Positions 8,421 to 16,188 of a stretch of DNA of 64,000 nt are shown piece by piece. Source of the stretch: Myxococcota bacterium (lineage in GTDB: Bacteria > Myxococcota_A > UBA9160 > UBA6930); assembly GCA_028285625.1 (NCBI GenBank), contig JANQOX010000021.1:186001-250000 (forward strand), read 5' to 3'. The notes beneath the pieces were generated by a model. It saw only the letters and a program-made list of their open reading frames with translations. It was not told where the DNA came from and did not search any database. The position numbers and the translations under genes were made by a program. Each line of letters starts with the position of its first letter. The first letter of the stretch is position 1.

Positions 8421-9374
8421 TTGAAGGTCGGCATCCTCACCAATCTGCGCGCGGGTCGGAACGACGCGCGAACGGACCGTGTTCTGCGCGAACTCTCGCG
8501 CCATCGCGACGTGCTGCGCCGTGAGACCAGCGAGAGCGAGGCCGTGCCCGACGCCGTTGCCGAGTTCGCCGACGAAGGCGTCGACGTGCTCGTGCTCAAC
8601 GGTGGCGACGGCACCGTGCAGCGCGCACTCACCGAGATTCTCACCGGTCCGTACAAGGACTGGCGTCCGATGATCGCGCCCACGCGCTGCGGTCGGACGA
8701 ACATGGTCGCGCTCGACATCGGCACGCAGCGAAGCCCGGTCGGTTCGGTGCGCGCCGTGGTCGAAGCCGCGCGCAGTGGACGGCTCGAAGAGCGCGTGGT
8801 GATCCGTCACGCGATCGGCGCCGACATCGGCAGCCACCCGCGCATCTACGGCATGTTCATGGGCGCGGGCACCCTGCCGCGCGCGATTGCACTCACCCAC
8901 CGCACCTTCCCCACCGGCCGCGCCCAGGGCGTGTTCGGCGGCGGTGTGATGGCGGCGGCCCTGCTGTCGCGAGTCATCCTCGGCGACAAGACCGGCATCC
9001 TCGATCCCGACAAGATGCAGATCTCGCTCGATCGCACGCCGGTGGCTTCCGAAGAGTTCGCGCTGGTGATGATCACGTCGCTCGATCGGCTGATCCTGCG
9101 ACTGCGCCCGTTCTGGGGAAGCGGTCCCGGCCCGATCCGCATCTCGGCGCTCGGCGCGAACGCCCCGGGCTTCGGGCGGGCGCTGCCGGGCATGCTGCGT
9201 GGCAAGCCCCCGGCTTGGGCCACGCCCGAGCAGGGCTTCACGTCGGGCAACGCGAACGAGGCGGCCCTGCGCCTCGATTGTGAGGTGTCGTTCGACGGTG
9301 AGCTGTTCGAGCCCGAGCCGGGACGCCTGGTGAACCTGCACGCGAGCGAGCCGCTGCGCTTCGTGCGCGCCTAG
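8421..9374 (+). CDS. Diacylglycerol/sphingolipid kinase-like protein
   Basis: 317 residues from a TTG with GGAG six bases upstream; this start places KVGILTNLRAGRN, the family's first strand, at the N-terminus. The nucleotide-binding motif LNGGDGTVQRAL is at about residue 60, followed by IAPTRCGRTNMVALDIG, a variant of the GTxNDxA motif. The C-terminal half (INxxGFG-type region, then SFDGELFEPEPGRLVNLHA) fits the lipid kinase beta-sandwich. It would phosphorylate a lipid alcohol such as diacylglycerol to phosphatidate at the inner membrane. The next gene, 43 bases on, is a Tam41-like nucleotidyltransferase, which could use phosphatidate. Confidence 0.78.
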   Translation: MKVGILTNLRAGRNDARTDRVLRELSRHRDVLRRETSESEAVPDAVAEFADEGVDVLVLNGGDGTVQRALTEILTGPYKDWRPMIAPTRCGRTNMVALDIGTQRSPVGSVRAVVEAARSGRLEERVVIRHAIGADIGSHPRIYGMFMGAGTLPRAIALTHRTFPTGRAQGVFGGGVMAAALLSRVILGDKTGILDPDKMQISLDRTPVASEEFALVMITSLDRLILRLRPFWGSGPGPIRISALGANAPGFGRALPGMLRGKPPAWATPEQGFTSGNANEAALRLDCEVSFDGELFEPEPGRLVNLHASEPLRFVRA

Positions 9375-9417
9375 TACGGCGCGCGCGCGCAGGCTGCGCG
9401 CGCTTCGCCGCGACGCC

Positions 9418-10455
9418 ATGACGGCTCCCTCCCCGACGTCCAGCGAACGGCCCGGTACCACGGCTTCGGGCGGGTCCGCCTGGCTCGATGCCGACCTGCT
9501 GGCACCCCTCGTTCGCGACGAACTGGCGGTACGCCCGGCCGGTCCGGCCGCCGAGGTGCTGGCGGCCGAGATCCAGCGCCGCCACGGCGACTGTGTGGTC
9601 GCGGTGCTCTTCTACGGGTCGTGCCTGCGTCGCCAGACCGCCGAAGGGGTGCTCGACTTCTACGTGCTGGTGGACGATTACCGGGCGGCCCATGGGTCGC
9701 GCCTGGCGGCCGCGGCCAACGCGCTGCTCCCGCCGAACGTGTTGTGGCTGGAGCACGAGGCCGATGGCGAGGCCCTGGCCTGCAAGTACGCCGTGATGAC
9801 CGTGGCCGATTTCGTGAAGGGCGCCGGCTTCGAGGGCATCGACGGCCGCGTCTGGGCGCGCTTCTGCCAGCCCGCCGCGCTGCTGTTCGCCCGCGACGCC
9901 GCCACGCGCAGCGCCATCGAGGCCGCCGTGGCCAGCGCGGTCACGACGATGGTGCGACGCATGCTGCCCTTCATGCCCGTCGAGGGCGCGGTCCAGCGCT
10001 TCACGTCGGGCGATCTCTTCCACCACGGGTTTCGCGAGACCTACTCGGCCGAGCTGCGTAGCGAGAGCGAGGAGACCATCGCCGGGCTCCACGCGCGCGA
10101 CCCCGAGCGCTACGACCGCGTGACCGGCGCCGCGCTCGCGGCCCTGGCCGACGCGGGCCAGATCGGCCGGGTGACCGGCGATGCCGGCGGTGCCTTCGAG
10201 GTCACGGTGCGCGGCAACGAGGTGCGCCGCGGCCGACGGGCGTGGCGGTTGCGGCGGCCCCTGGCCAAGGGCCTGGTGGTGCTGGCGCTATTGAAGACGG
10301 CCTTCACCCAGGACAACTGGGTCAGCTACGTGATCTGGAAGCTCGAGCGCCACAGCGGCCAGACCATCGAGATCACCGACGCCCAGCGCCGGCACCCGCT
10401 GATCCTGGGCTGGCCCGTGATCTTCCGGCTGCTTCGAAACGGCGTCCTGCGCTAG
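9418..10455 (+). CDS. Nucleotidyltransferase-fold protein, Tam41-like
   Basis: 345 residues. VLFYGSCLRRQTAEGVLDFYVLVDDY (split here as FYGSCLR and LDFYVLVDD) is the G-S...D-x-x-V pattern of the pol-beta nucleotidyltransferase fold, and the spacing resembles Tam41/MMP37, the mitochondrial CDP-diacylglycerol synthase. A C-terminal hydrophobic stretch (KGLVVLALLKTAFTQDNWVSYVIWKLERHSG, positions ~280-310) could associate with the membrane. If the match holds it would make CDP-diacylglycerol from phosphatidate and CTP, the product of the kinase-like gene just upstream. The assignment is by motif only; an unrelated nucleotidyltransferase is possible. Confidence 0.6.
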   Translation: MTAPSPTSSERPGTTASGGSAWLDADLLAPLVRDELAVRPAGPAAEVLAAEIQRRHGDCVVAVLFYGSCLRRQTAEGVLDFYVLVDDYRAAHGSRLAAAANALLPPNVLWLEHEADGEALACKYAVMTVADFVKGAGFEGIDGRVWARFCQPAALLFARDAATRSAIEAAVASAVTTMVRRMLPFMPVEGAVQRFTSGDLFHHGFRETYSAELRSESEETIAGLHARDPERYDRVTGAALAALADAGQIGRVTGDAGGAFEVTVRGNEVRRGRRAWRLRRPLAKGLVVLALLKTAFTQDNWVSYVIWKLERHSGQTIEITDAQRRHPLILGWPVIFRLLRNGVLR

Positions 10456-10476
10456 CGCGCTCGCGAGTCTGCCGGA

Positions 10477-11538
10477 TCAGGAGCTGGCGTCGCGAAGGGC
10501 GGCGTTGGCGGCGTCGGTCCAGACGGGGTCGCCACTGGCGTCCCGGCGGAAGAGCATCACCACCGCACCCAGCAGGCTCGTAGCGTTGGCGCTGCGGTAG
10601 GGGTCGTCGGCGGGCAGCTCGGCCATCAGTCGGCGGTGTACGCCACCGAGGCTGTGGTACGGAATGGCCGGGGCCATGTGGTGAAGCGCGTGGAAGCGCA
10701 GGCCGACCGGCGCCAGCAGCGCGGCGCTCGGGTGGGCCACGTTCACCGAATCCACGAGCTGCTCGACGTTGTTCATGCGCTCGCCCTCGTTCACGTAGCG
10801 GTGGGCGCCGAGGGTGCGCAGGTGGTTCAGCACGAGCACGGCCGCGCCCAGGGCGTACCAGAGCGCCAGCCAGTGCCAGGAGATCACGCCGAAGCCGGCC
10901 GCGGCGATCGCCGACCAGAAGACGATGGCCGTGCCCGCTTCGCAGAGCAGCCAGCGGCGCCGGTCGCGCGGCCAGCGGCGCTTCCAGCCCGGGTTGACCA
11001 TCAGGGTGGACGCCTGCTCCACGGTCCAGCGGCGAAGCGGCGGAAAGATCCAGGCGAAGGGCCCGAGAATCGCCCAGCGGATCACCAGCAACCCCGGCAC
11101 GGCGAGCATGGTGAACGACTTCACGAACAACACCGCGCGCGACCAGCGCGCGAAGGCCGCGTACTCGGGGTCGTCGTTGGTGCCGTAGATGGTGGAGCGG
11201 TGGTGCTCCATGTGCGGGCCTACGTACATGATGCTGGGCGCGCCCATCGGGAAGCCCACGGCCAGGTTCCAGAGCGGTTCGAAGGCGCGCAGCGCGCCCT
11301 TTCGAAGGTGCGCGATCTCGTGGATGAACAGCACTGCGCGGTAGAGTGCGAGCACGGCCACCGCGAACCAGAGCAGTCCCGCGAGGCTCGGGAAGGGCGT
11401 GCGCCCCGCCATCGCGAAGGCGCCCCAGCCGACGCCGGCGGAGCCGAGAAAGTCGATCCAGTAGATCCACGGGCGCACGACGAAGGCGTCGGGATAGCGC
11501 CGGCGCAACTCGCCAGAGGTCACCATGGCCGGGAACAT
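10477..11538 (-). CDS. Membrane fatty acid desaturase
   Basis: 353 residues with three His clusters in the normal order: HEIAHL (near residue 85), HMEHH (near 110) and FHALHH (near 275), the di-iron ligands of acyl desaturases and hydroxylases. Four or more membrane segments lie between them. It introduces a double bond or hydroxyl into an acyl chain in the membrane. It is convergent with the Tam41-like gene, 21 bases apart. The start could also be the ATG at 11526. Chain position and substrate are not predictable from the sequence. Confidence 0.85.
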   Translation of the reverse strand: MFPAMVTSGELRRRYPDAFVVRPWIYWIDFLGSAGVGWGAFAMAGRTPFPSLAGLLWFAVAVLALYRAVLFIHEIAHLRKGALRAFEPLWNLAVGFPMGAPSIMYVGPHMEHHRSTIYGTNDDPEYAAFARWSRAVLFVKSFTMLAVPGLLVIRWAILGPFAWIFPPLRRWTVEQASTLMVNPGWKRRWPRDRRRWLLCEAGTAIVFWSAIAAAGFGVISWHWLALWYALGAAVLVLNHLRTLGAHRYVNEGERMNNVEQLVDSVNVAHPSAALLAPVGLRFHALHHMAPAIPYHSLGGVHRRLMAELPADDPYRSANATSLLGAVVMLFRRDASGDPVWTDAANAALRDASS

Positions 11539-11796
11539 AGGGGACGCTCCCAGGCGCGGAAGCGCCTGTTGCGCGGCCTTTGCGCCCGGGTCACAAGCCT
11601 TCCTTCATGTGTCGCCGCGGCCGAGGCGGTTTCGGACACCCCAGGCGCCCAGGCGTTGCCCCCGGGACCTTCGCCGGTCCAAACTGGGCCGGTCCGCGGG
11701 CGAGAATGGGTCAGCCCGCATGGGACCGTGGCTGCATGGGGTGGGTGGGGTGCCCCCCGGCTCGGCCGCGAGCGATGTCGAGGGCCGTGAGGGCGC

Positions 11797-11846
11797 GGGT
11801 CGCAACGGGCGCCAGGGACGGGGGTCGCAATGGGCGCAAAGGACGG
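11797..11846 (+). repeat. 25-bp tandem duplication spanning a start codon
   Basis: Two imperfect 25-base units (11797-11821, 11822-11846) share GGGTCGCAA and GGGCGC. The ATG at 11830 lies in the second copy; the matching position in the first copy is ACG. The rest of the 291-base divergent gap (11539-11829) shows no feature I can support. Confidence 0.7.
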
Positions 11847-12168
11847 CGGTGGCACGGGAGGCACGCTGCGCGAGCGGATCACGCAGCGACTGCGCTCGGG
11901 CCCTGCCACCGCGGCCGACCTGTCTCGTAGCGTGGGGCTGCCCGAGCGCGATGTGGCAGCGCACCTGGCTCACGTGGCGCGTAGCGCTCGGGCCCAAGGC
12001 GAGCGGCTCGAGCAGGTGCCGGCGCGCTGCGTGCAATGCGACTTCGCGTTCGAGAAGCGCGAGCGGCTGACTCGGCCCGGCGCCTGCCCGCGCTGCAAGG
12101 GCCGGCGCATCCGCCGCCCGCGATTCTGGATCGCGCCCGCCGCGATGAGCAAGGAGGACCGAACATGA
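11830..12168 (+). CDS. HTH/Zn-ribbon transcriptional regulator-like protein
   Basis: 112 residues in two halves. Residues ~10-55 predict a winged helix (LRERITQRLRSGPATAADLS, then VGLPERDVAAHLAHVARS). The second half is a zinc ribbon with CVQC and CPRC pairs around residues 67-92. This layout matches a family of predicted regulators with an HTH fused to a Zn ribbon (COG3357-like). The stop overlaps the ATG of the next gene (ATGA) and an RBS AAGGAGG for that gene is embedded in its end, so the two are coupled. The regulatory target is unknown. Confidence 0.7.
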   Translation: MGAKDGGGTGGTLRERITQRLRSGPATAADLSRSVGLPERDVAAHLAHVARSARAQGERLEQVPARCVQCDFAFEKRERLTRPGACPRCKGRRIRRPRFWIAPAAMSKEDRT

Positions 12169-12920
12169 CCGATGAGATGGCGAACCAGCAGCAGCGCGAC
12201 CGGGACTGGCGCCTGCACGTGAGCCTGGGGCTCACCTTCGTCTGGCTGCTGCTCGGGTTCCTCTACATCTCCTCGGTGGTCGGCTGGATGCCGTTCCTGA
12301 ACCAGGGGGCGCCTTCGCTCGGCGGGTTCCTGGAGGGCGCGTTCGCGCCGTTGGCCTTCCTGTGGCTGGTGATGGGCTTCTTCCTTCAGCAGAAGCAGCT
12401 CACCGAGAACACCGCCACGATCCAGATGCAGCTGGTCGAGATGCGCCGCACCGCCCAGCACGCCGAGACCCAGGCCCGCGCGATCCAGGCCGACGAACTG
12501 CACTCGCGGCAGGACACCTTCACGCGCGTGACGGGCCTGGTCTACGACCAGCTGGGCGTGATCGCCGGGTACCTCGTCACGTCCTACGAGTCGGGTCGGA
12601 TCGAGACCGAGGGCCCCGAGGTGATGGACGCCGTGATGGACCTCTGGGGTCAGCTCGGCCGCGGCGATCCCGGCGTGTTCGATCGCTACCTGACCCGGAT
12701 GTGCTTCTCGGGCAGCGGCGATCCCGCCGAGATCTTCTGGGGCACCGAGGTGCGTTCGGGTCACAGCGCGCGTTTCGCCCATGCCTTCGAGAGGCTGCTG
12801 CGAAACGCTTCGAAGTGCGACCCGGACGGCATGATCGAGGACGCGATTCGCGACGGCGTTCACGGGCGCGTGTACCGCTTCATCGACGAGAGCCGGCCCG
12901 GGCGGCCAGCCGCGGAATGA
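12165..12920 (+). CDS. Two-TM protein with coiled coil, unknown function
   Basis: 251 residues. I do not recognise the family. Two membrane segments (LHVSLGLTFVWLLLGFLYIS near 16-36 and GAFAPLAFLWLVMGFFLQQ near 54-72) are followed by a likely coiled coil (residues ~70-112, rich in Gln, Glu, Ala). The C-terminal ~130 residues are soluble, with conserved-looking aromatic and charged positions but no motif. AAGGAGG sits nine bases before the ATG. Translationally coupled to the HTH/Zn-ribbon gene, which suggests a membrane sensor or an accessory to that regulator; this is inference. Confidence 0.7.
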   Translation: MTDEMANQQQRDRDWRLHVSLGLTFVWLLLGFLYISSVVGWMPFLNQGAPSLGGFLEGAFAPLAFLWLVMGFFLQQKQLTENTATIQMQLVEMRRTAQHAETQARAIQADELHSRQDTFTRVTGLVYDQLGVIAGYLVTSYESGRIETEGPEVMDAVMDLWGQLGRGDPGVFDRYLTRMCFSGSGDPAEIFWGTEVRSGHSARFAHAFERLLRNASKCDPDGMIEDAIRDGVHGRVYRFIDESRPGRPAAE

Positions 12921-12953
12921 CCCTGCCCCCCGGCTGCACGCGCCTCGTCTAGA

Positions 12954-13424
12954 ATGCCTTCCGTGTCCGAGACTCCCTTCCGGCTGCTTCCGCAGATCAC
13001 GCCCGAGAACGAGCACTTCTGGACGGGCGGTGCGGAGGGCGAGCTTCGGTTCCTTCACTGCGCGGCCTGCGACACGCTGGTGCATCCACCGCAACCGCGC
13101 TGCCCGCAATGCCTGGCCGGCGGGCTCTCGCCGCGCGCCGTTTCGGGCCGGGCCCGGGTGGCGACCTTCACGGTGAACCACCAACCGTGGATTCCGGGCT
13201 TCGACCCGCCCTACGTGGTCGCCATCGTCGAGATCGAGGAGCAGCGCGACGTACGCCTCATGACCAACCTGGTGGGCTGCGACCCCGAGGCCGTACACAT
13301 CGACATGCCGGTGCGCGTGGTGTTCGAGGCGCGCGACGAAGGAATCCACATTCCGCTCTTCGAGCCCGATCCCAGAGGCGGCGAGGCCGATCCTTCGGGT
13401 GGAGGCGGCGATGCCGATCGGTGA
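12954..13424 (+). CDS. DUF35 Zn-ribbon/OB-fold acyl-CoA-associated protein
   Basis: 156 residues. The N-terminal zinc ribbon has CAAC and CPQC pairs (residues ~40-60). An OB-fold follows: GRARVATFTVNHQPWIPGFD and PYVVAIVEIEE are typical of DUF35. Members bind acyl-CoA and pair with thiolase-like proteins, for example in steroid side-chain aldolases and HMG-CoA synthase complexes. It overlaps the thiolase-like gene downstream by 14 bases, the usual arrangement for an interacting pair. GTG at 12963 is an alternative start. Confidence 0.88.
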   Translation: MPSVSETPFRLLPQITPENEHFWTGGAEGELRFLHCAACDTLVHPPQPRCPQCLAGGLSPRAVSGRARVATFTVNHQPWIPGFDPPYVVAIVEIEEQRDVRLMTNLVGCDPEAVHIDMPVRVVFEARDEGIHIPLFEPDPRGGEADPSGGGGDADR

Positions 13425-14610
13425 GCGCGCGGCCGTGCTCTCGGGCATCGGCCAGTCGAAGGTGGGGCGTCGCCTGGGGGTCGACCCGCTGGCGCTCACG
13501 CTCGACGCCTGCATCGGGGCGATCGAGGACGCGGGCCTTTCGCGCGACGACATCGACGGTCTCTCGACCTACCCGGGCGGCATGATCGCCGGCGCCCCCG
13601 GCTTCACCGGCGCAGGCATTCCCGAGGTGCAGGATGCCCTGCGCCTCGAGCTCGACTGGTTCTGCGGCGGTGCCGAGCTGCCCGGCCAGCTCGGCTCGGT
13701 CGTGAACGCCTGTGCCGCGGTGGCCGCAGGGCTCGCGCGCCACGTGCTCTGCTTTCGCACGGTCTGGGAGAGCACGGCCCAGGGCGGGGGAAGCCGGCGC
13801 GGCATCGGCGTCTCGTCCGGAGGTGGAGGCGGATTCCGCGCCAGCGGCTTCATGCAGTGGTCGCTGCCCTTCGGCGCGGCCTCGGCCGCCAACTGGATCG
13901 CGATGTTCGCGCGCCGCCACTTTCACGAGTTCGGGACCACCCGCGAGCAGCTCGCATGGATCGCCATCAACGCGCGCCGCAATGCCGCGCGAAACCCGGG
14001 CGCGATCTACCGCGAGCCGATGAGCGTGGACGACTACCTCGCGGCGCGACTCATCTCGACGCCCTTCGGCCTCTACGACTGCGACGTGCCCGTGGATGGC
14101 TGCACCGCCGTGATCGTGTCGGCGGCAGAGACGGCCCGCGACCTGCGACAGCCGCCGCCGCGCTTCGAGGCCGTGGGGACGGCGCTGCGCGGACGGCCGT
14201 CATGGGACCAGTTCGACGACCTCACGACCATGGCGCTGCGAGATGCGGCCAGGATGATGTGGGAGCGCACCGACCTGCGTCCTGCGGACGTAGACGTGGC
14301 CGAGCTCTATGACGGGTTCAGCTTCCTGGCCATGGCGTGGCTCGAGGCGCTCGGCTTCTGCGGCCGCGGCGAGGGTGGGCCCTTCGTGGAGGGCGGCGCG
14401 CGCATCGCGATCGACGGCGAGATCCCCCTCAACACCCAGGGCGGCCAGCTCTCCGCGGGCCGGCTGCACGGCTACGGCTTCCTGCACGAGGCCGTGGTGC
14501 AGCTGCGCGGCCAGGGCGGCGAACGCCAGGTACCCGGCGATCCCCGCGTCGCCGTCGCCGCCGCAGGCGGAGGCCCCCTCGCCTCCTCGCTCCTCCTCGT
14601 CGCCGACTAG
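13411..14610 (+). CDS. Thiolase-like protein, SCP-x/lipid-transfer type
   Basis: 399 residues from ATG 13411, which has GGAGG upstream within the previous gene (a GTG at 13399 is possible). The fold is thiolase: VLSGIGQSKVGRRLGVDPLA at the start and LNTQGGQLSAGRLHGYGF near the end. A Cys occurs at NACAAVAAGLA, near the place of the thiolase nucleophile, but the usual C-terminal GHPxG motif is absent. ELYDGFSFLAMAWLEALGFC and the adjacent DUF35 gene resemble Ltp2-type aldolases, which cleave CoA-linked side chains using tyrosines. It may therefore be a retro-aldolase and not a true thiolase. The substrate is unknown. Confidence 0.8.
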   Translation: MPIGERAAVLSGIGQSKVGRRLGVDPLALTLDACIGAIEDAGLSRDDIDGLSTYPGGMIAGAPGFTGAGIPEVQDALRLELDWFCGGAELPGQLGSVVNACAAVAAGLARHVLCFRTVWESTAQGGGSRRGIGVSSGGGGGFRASGFMQWSLPFGAASAANWIAMFARRHFHEFGTTREQLAWIAINARRNAARNPGAIYREPMSVDDYLAARLISTPFGLYDCDVPVDGCTAVIVSAAETARDLRQPPPRFEAVGTALRGRPSWDQFDDLTTMALRDAARMMWERTDLRPADVDVAELYDGFSFLAMAWLEALGFCGRGEGGPFVEGGARIAIDGEIPLNTQGGQLSAGRLHGYGFLHEAVVQLRGQGGERQVPGDPRVAVAAAGGGPLASSLLLVAD

Positions 14611-14619
14611 CGACCCGAG

Positions 14620-15924
14620 CTACCCGTCGAGGGCGGTGGCGAGTTGGCGGGTGATGTCGCCGGCGGTGACCGGACGCGGGTCGCCTTCGGTCGGGGCCTT
14701 GCCGCCGGCGCCCCGGATCAGCGAGAGATCTACGTCCTTCGCCTGCGCGCGCAGCGCCCCCACGCGACACGCGTCGCGCCCGCCCATGGCGGCGAACGGG
14801 TCGAAGCGAAATTCGCGCAGCGCGTTGGCGTGGGTAATGGCGTCGATTTCGGCGTCGGGGACGCCCTCGAGGCTCTTCCAGAGACGCTCGGGGGCCTCGG
14901 GCCAGGTGCTGTCGGAGTGCGGGTAGTCGCACTCCCAGCAGATCGTTTCGAGGCCCACCTTGTGGCGCAGGCCCACGCCCACCGGGTCGTCGATGAAGCA
15001 GGTGAGCATGTGCTCCCGAAAGATCTCGCTGGGTCGCTTGCCTCCGAAGTCCTGGTACGTCCACTGGTGGTGGTGCTCGAACACGTAGTCGATGCGGTCG
15101 AGGAAGTAGGGGATCCAGCCGATGCCCCCCTCCGAGAGCGCGAACTTGAGCTTCGGGTAGCGCCGCAGGAACGGCGAGAACACGAGGTCGGCCGCGCACT
15201 CGAAGATGCTGATGGGCGAGCACGTGATCATCACGTCCACTGGTGCGTCCATGGACGAGAACACCATGCCCTTGCCCGCACCGATGTGGATGCAGACCAC
15301 GGTGCCCTCGTCCGAGCATGCATCCCAGAGCGGGTGCCAGTGGGGGTCGTGGATCGAGGGCAGCTGCATCACCGTCGGGTTGTCGAGGAAGGCGATGGCG
15401 TGGCAACCCTGCCGGGCCAGGCGCCGGACCTCGTCGGCGGCGAGCTTCGGGTCCCAAAGCGGCACCTGGCCCAGCGGGATGAAGCGCCCGGGGTGTGCGC
15501 CGCACCACTCGTCCACGTGCCAGTCGTTGTAGGCGCGCAGCATGGCCAGGGCGACCTCGCGGTCCTGGCAGCCGGCCCAGAGCTTGCCCGCGAAGGACGG
15601 GAACGACGCGAAGCACATCGAGGCCAGCACGCCGTTGGCGTTCATGTCGGCCACGCGGGCATCGACGTCGTAGCAGCCGGGCCGCATCTGATCGTAGGAG
15701 GTGGGCTCGACGCCGTACTCCTCGGGCGGCCGCCCGACCACGGCGTTGAGGCCGATGTTCGGGAGCTTCTGCCCCTCGAACACCCAGAGATCGTCGCCGG
15801 CGGCGCTCTTCACGATCTTCGGGGCGCGGTCCTTGAAGCGCGCGGGCAGGTGCCGGTCGAACAACCCGGGCGGCTCGACCACGTGGTCGTCCACGCTCAC
15901 CAGGATCATGTCGTCGCGCTGCAT
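14620..15924 (-). CDS. Amidohydrolase (COG2159-like)
   Basis: 434 residues. The N-terminal SVDDHVVEPPGLFDRHL carries the D-x-H variant of the first metal motif found in this amidohydrolase-2 group. Further ligands fit CIHIGAGKG and the late WECDYPHSDSTWP. Enzymes of this TIM-barrel family hydrolyse or decarboxylate ring and carboxylate substrates; many sit near CoA-linked degradation genes, as here next to the thiolase-DUF35 pair (convergent, nine bases apart). The substrate cannot be named. Confidence 0.85.
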   Translation of the reverse strand: MQRDDMILVSVDDHVVEPPGLFDRHLPARFKDRAPKIVKSAAGDDLWVFEGQKLPNIGLNAVVGRPPEEYGVEPTSYDQMRPGCYDVDARVADMNANGVLASMCFASFPSFAGKLWAGCQDREVALAMLRAYNDWHVDEWCGAHPGRFIPLGQVPLWDPKLAADEVRRLARQGCHAIAFLDNPTVMQLPSIHDPHWHPLWDACSDEGTVVCIHIGAGKGMVFSSMDAPVDVMITCSPISIFECAADLVFSPFLRRYPKLKFALSEGGIGWIPYFLDRIDYVFEHHHQWTYQDFGGKRPSEIFREHMLTCFIDDPVGVGLRHKVGLETICWECDYPHSDSTWPEAPERLWKSLEGVPDAEIDAITHANALREFRFDPFAAMGGRDACRVGALRAQAKDVDLSLIRGAGGKAPTEGDPRPVTAGDITRQLATALDG

Positions 15925-16044
15925 GGCGGCTCCTAGGGTTGAATCTGATGGACCGTCAGATCATGTTCGCAGACGTCCCTGGCCGAAGCAAGCGCCGTCC
16001 GGGTCTCATCCAAGAGACTCGCGCTCGCTCTCACCGGGGCGTCC

Positions 16045-16146
16045 CCCGAGGCTCCGCGCTCCCTCGCGCCCGTGCGTCCCCGAGGCTCCGTGCTTCCCGC
16101 GCACCAGTGCGCCCCGAGGCTCCGCGCTCCCTTTCGCCCGCACGTC
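16045..16146. repeat. 34-bp tandem repeat x3 in intergenic region
   Basis: Units start at 16045, 16079 and 16113, each opening with CCCGAGGCTCCG and spaced exactly 34 bases. The first and third agree at most positions; the middle one is more diverged. A weak fourth copy may precede them (16011-16044). They lie in the 264-base gap between the amidohydrolase and antiporter starts/stops (15925-16188). Three copies without distinct spacers do not form a CRISPR array. Confidence 0.85.
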
Positions 16147-16188
16147 TCTCCGCCGATGCCGCGTGGAAGCCTGCTCGTAGCATCTCCC

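Noticed and set aside
16045..16146. The 34-bp repeats as a CRISPR array.
   Set aside because: Units are directly adjacent, with no unique spacers, only three copies and no cas genes.
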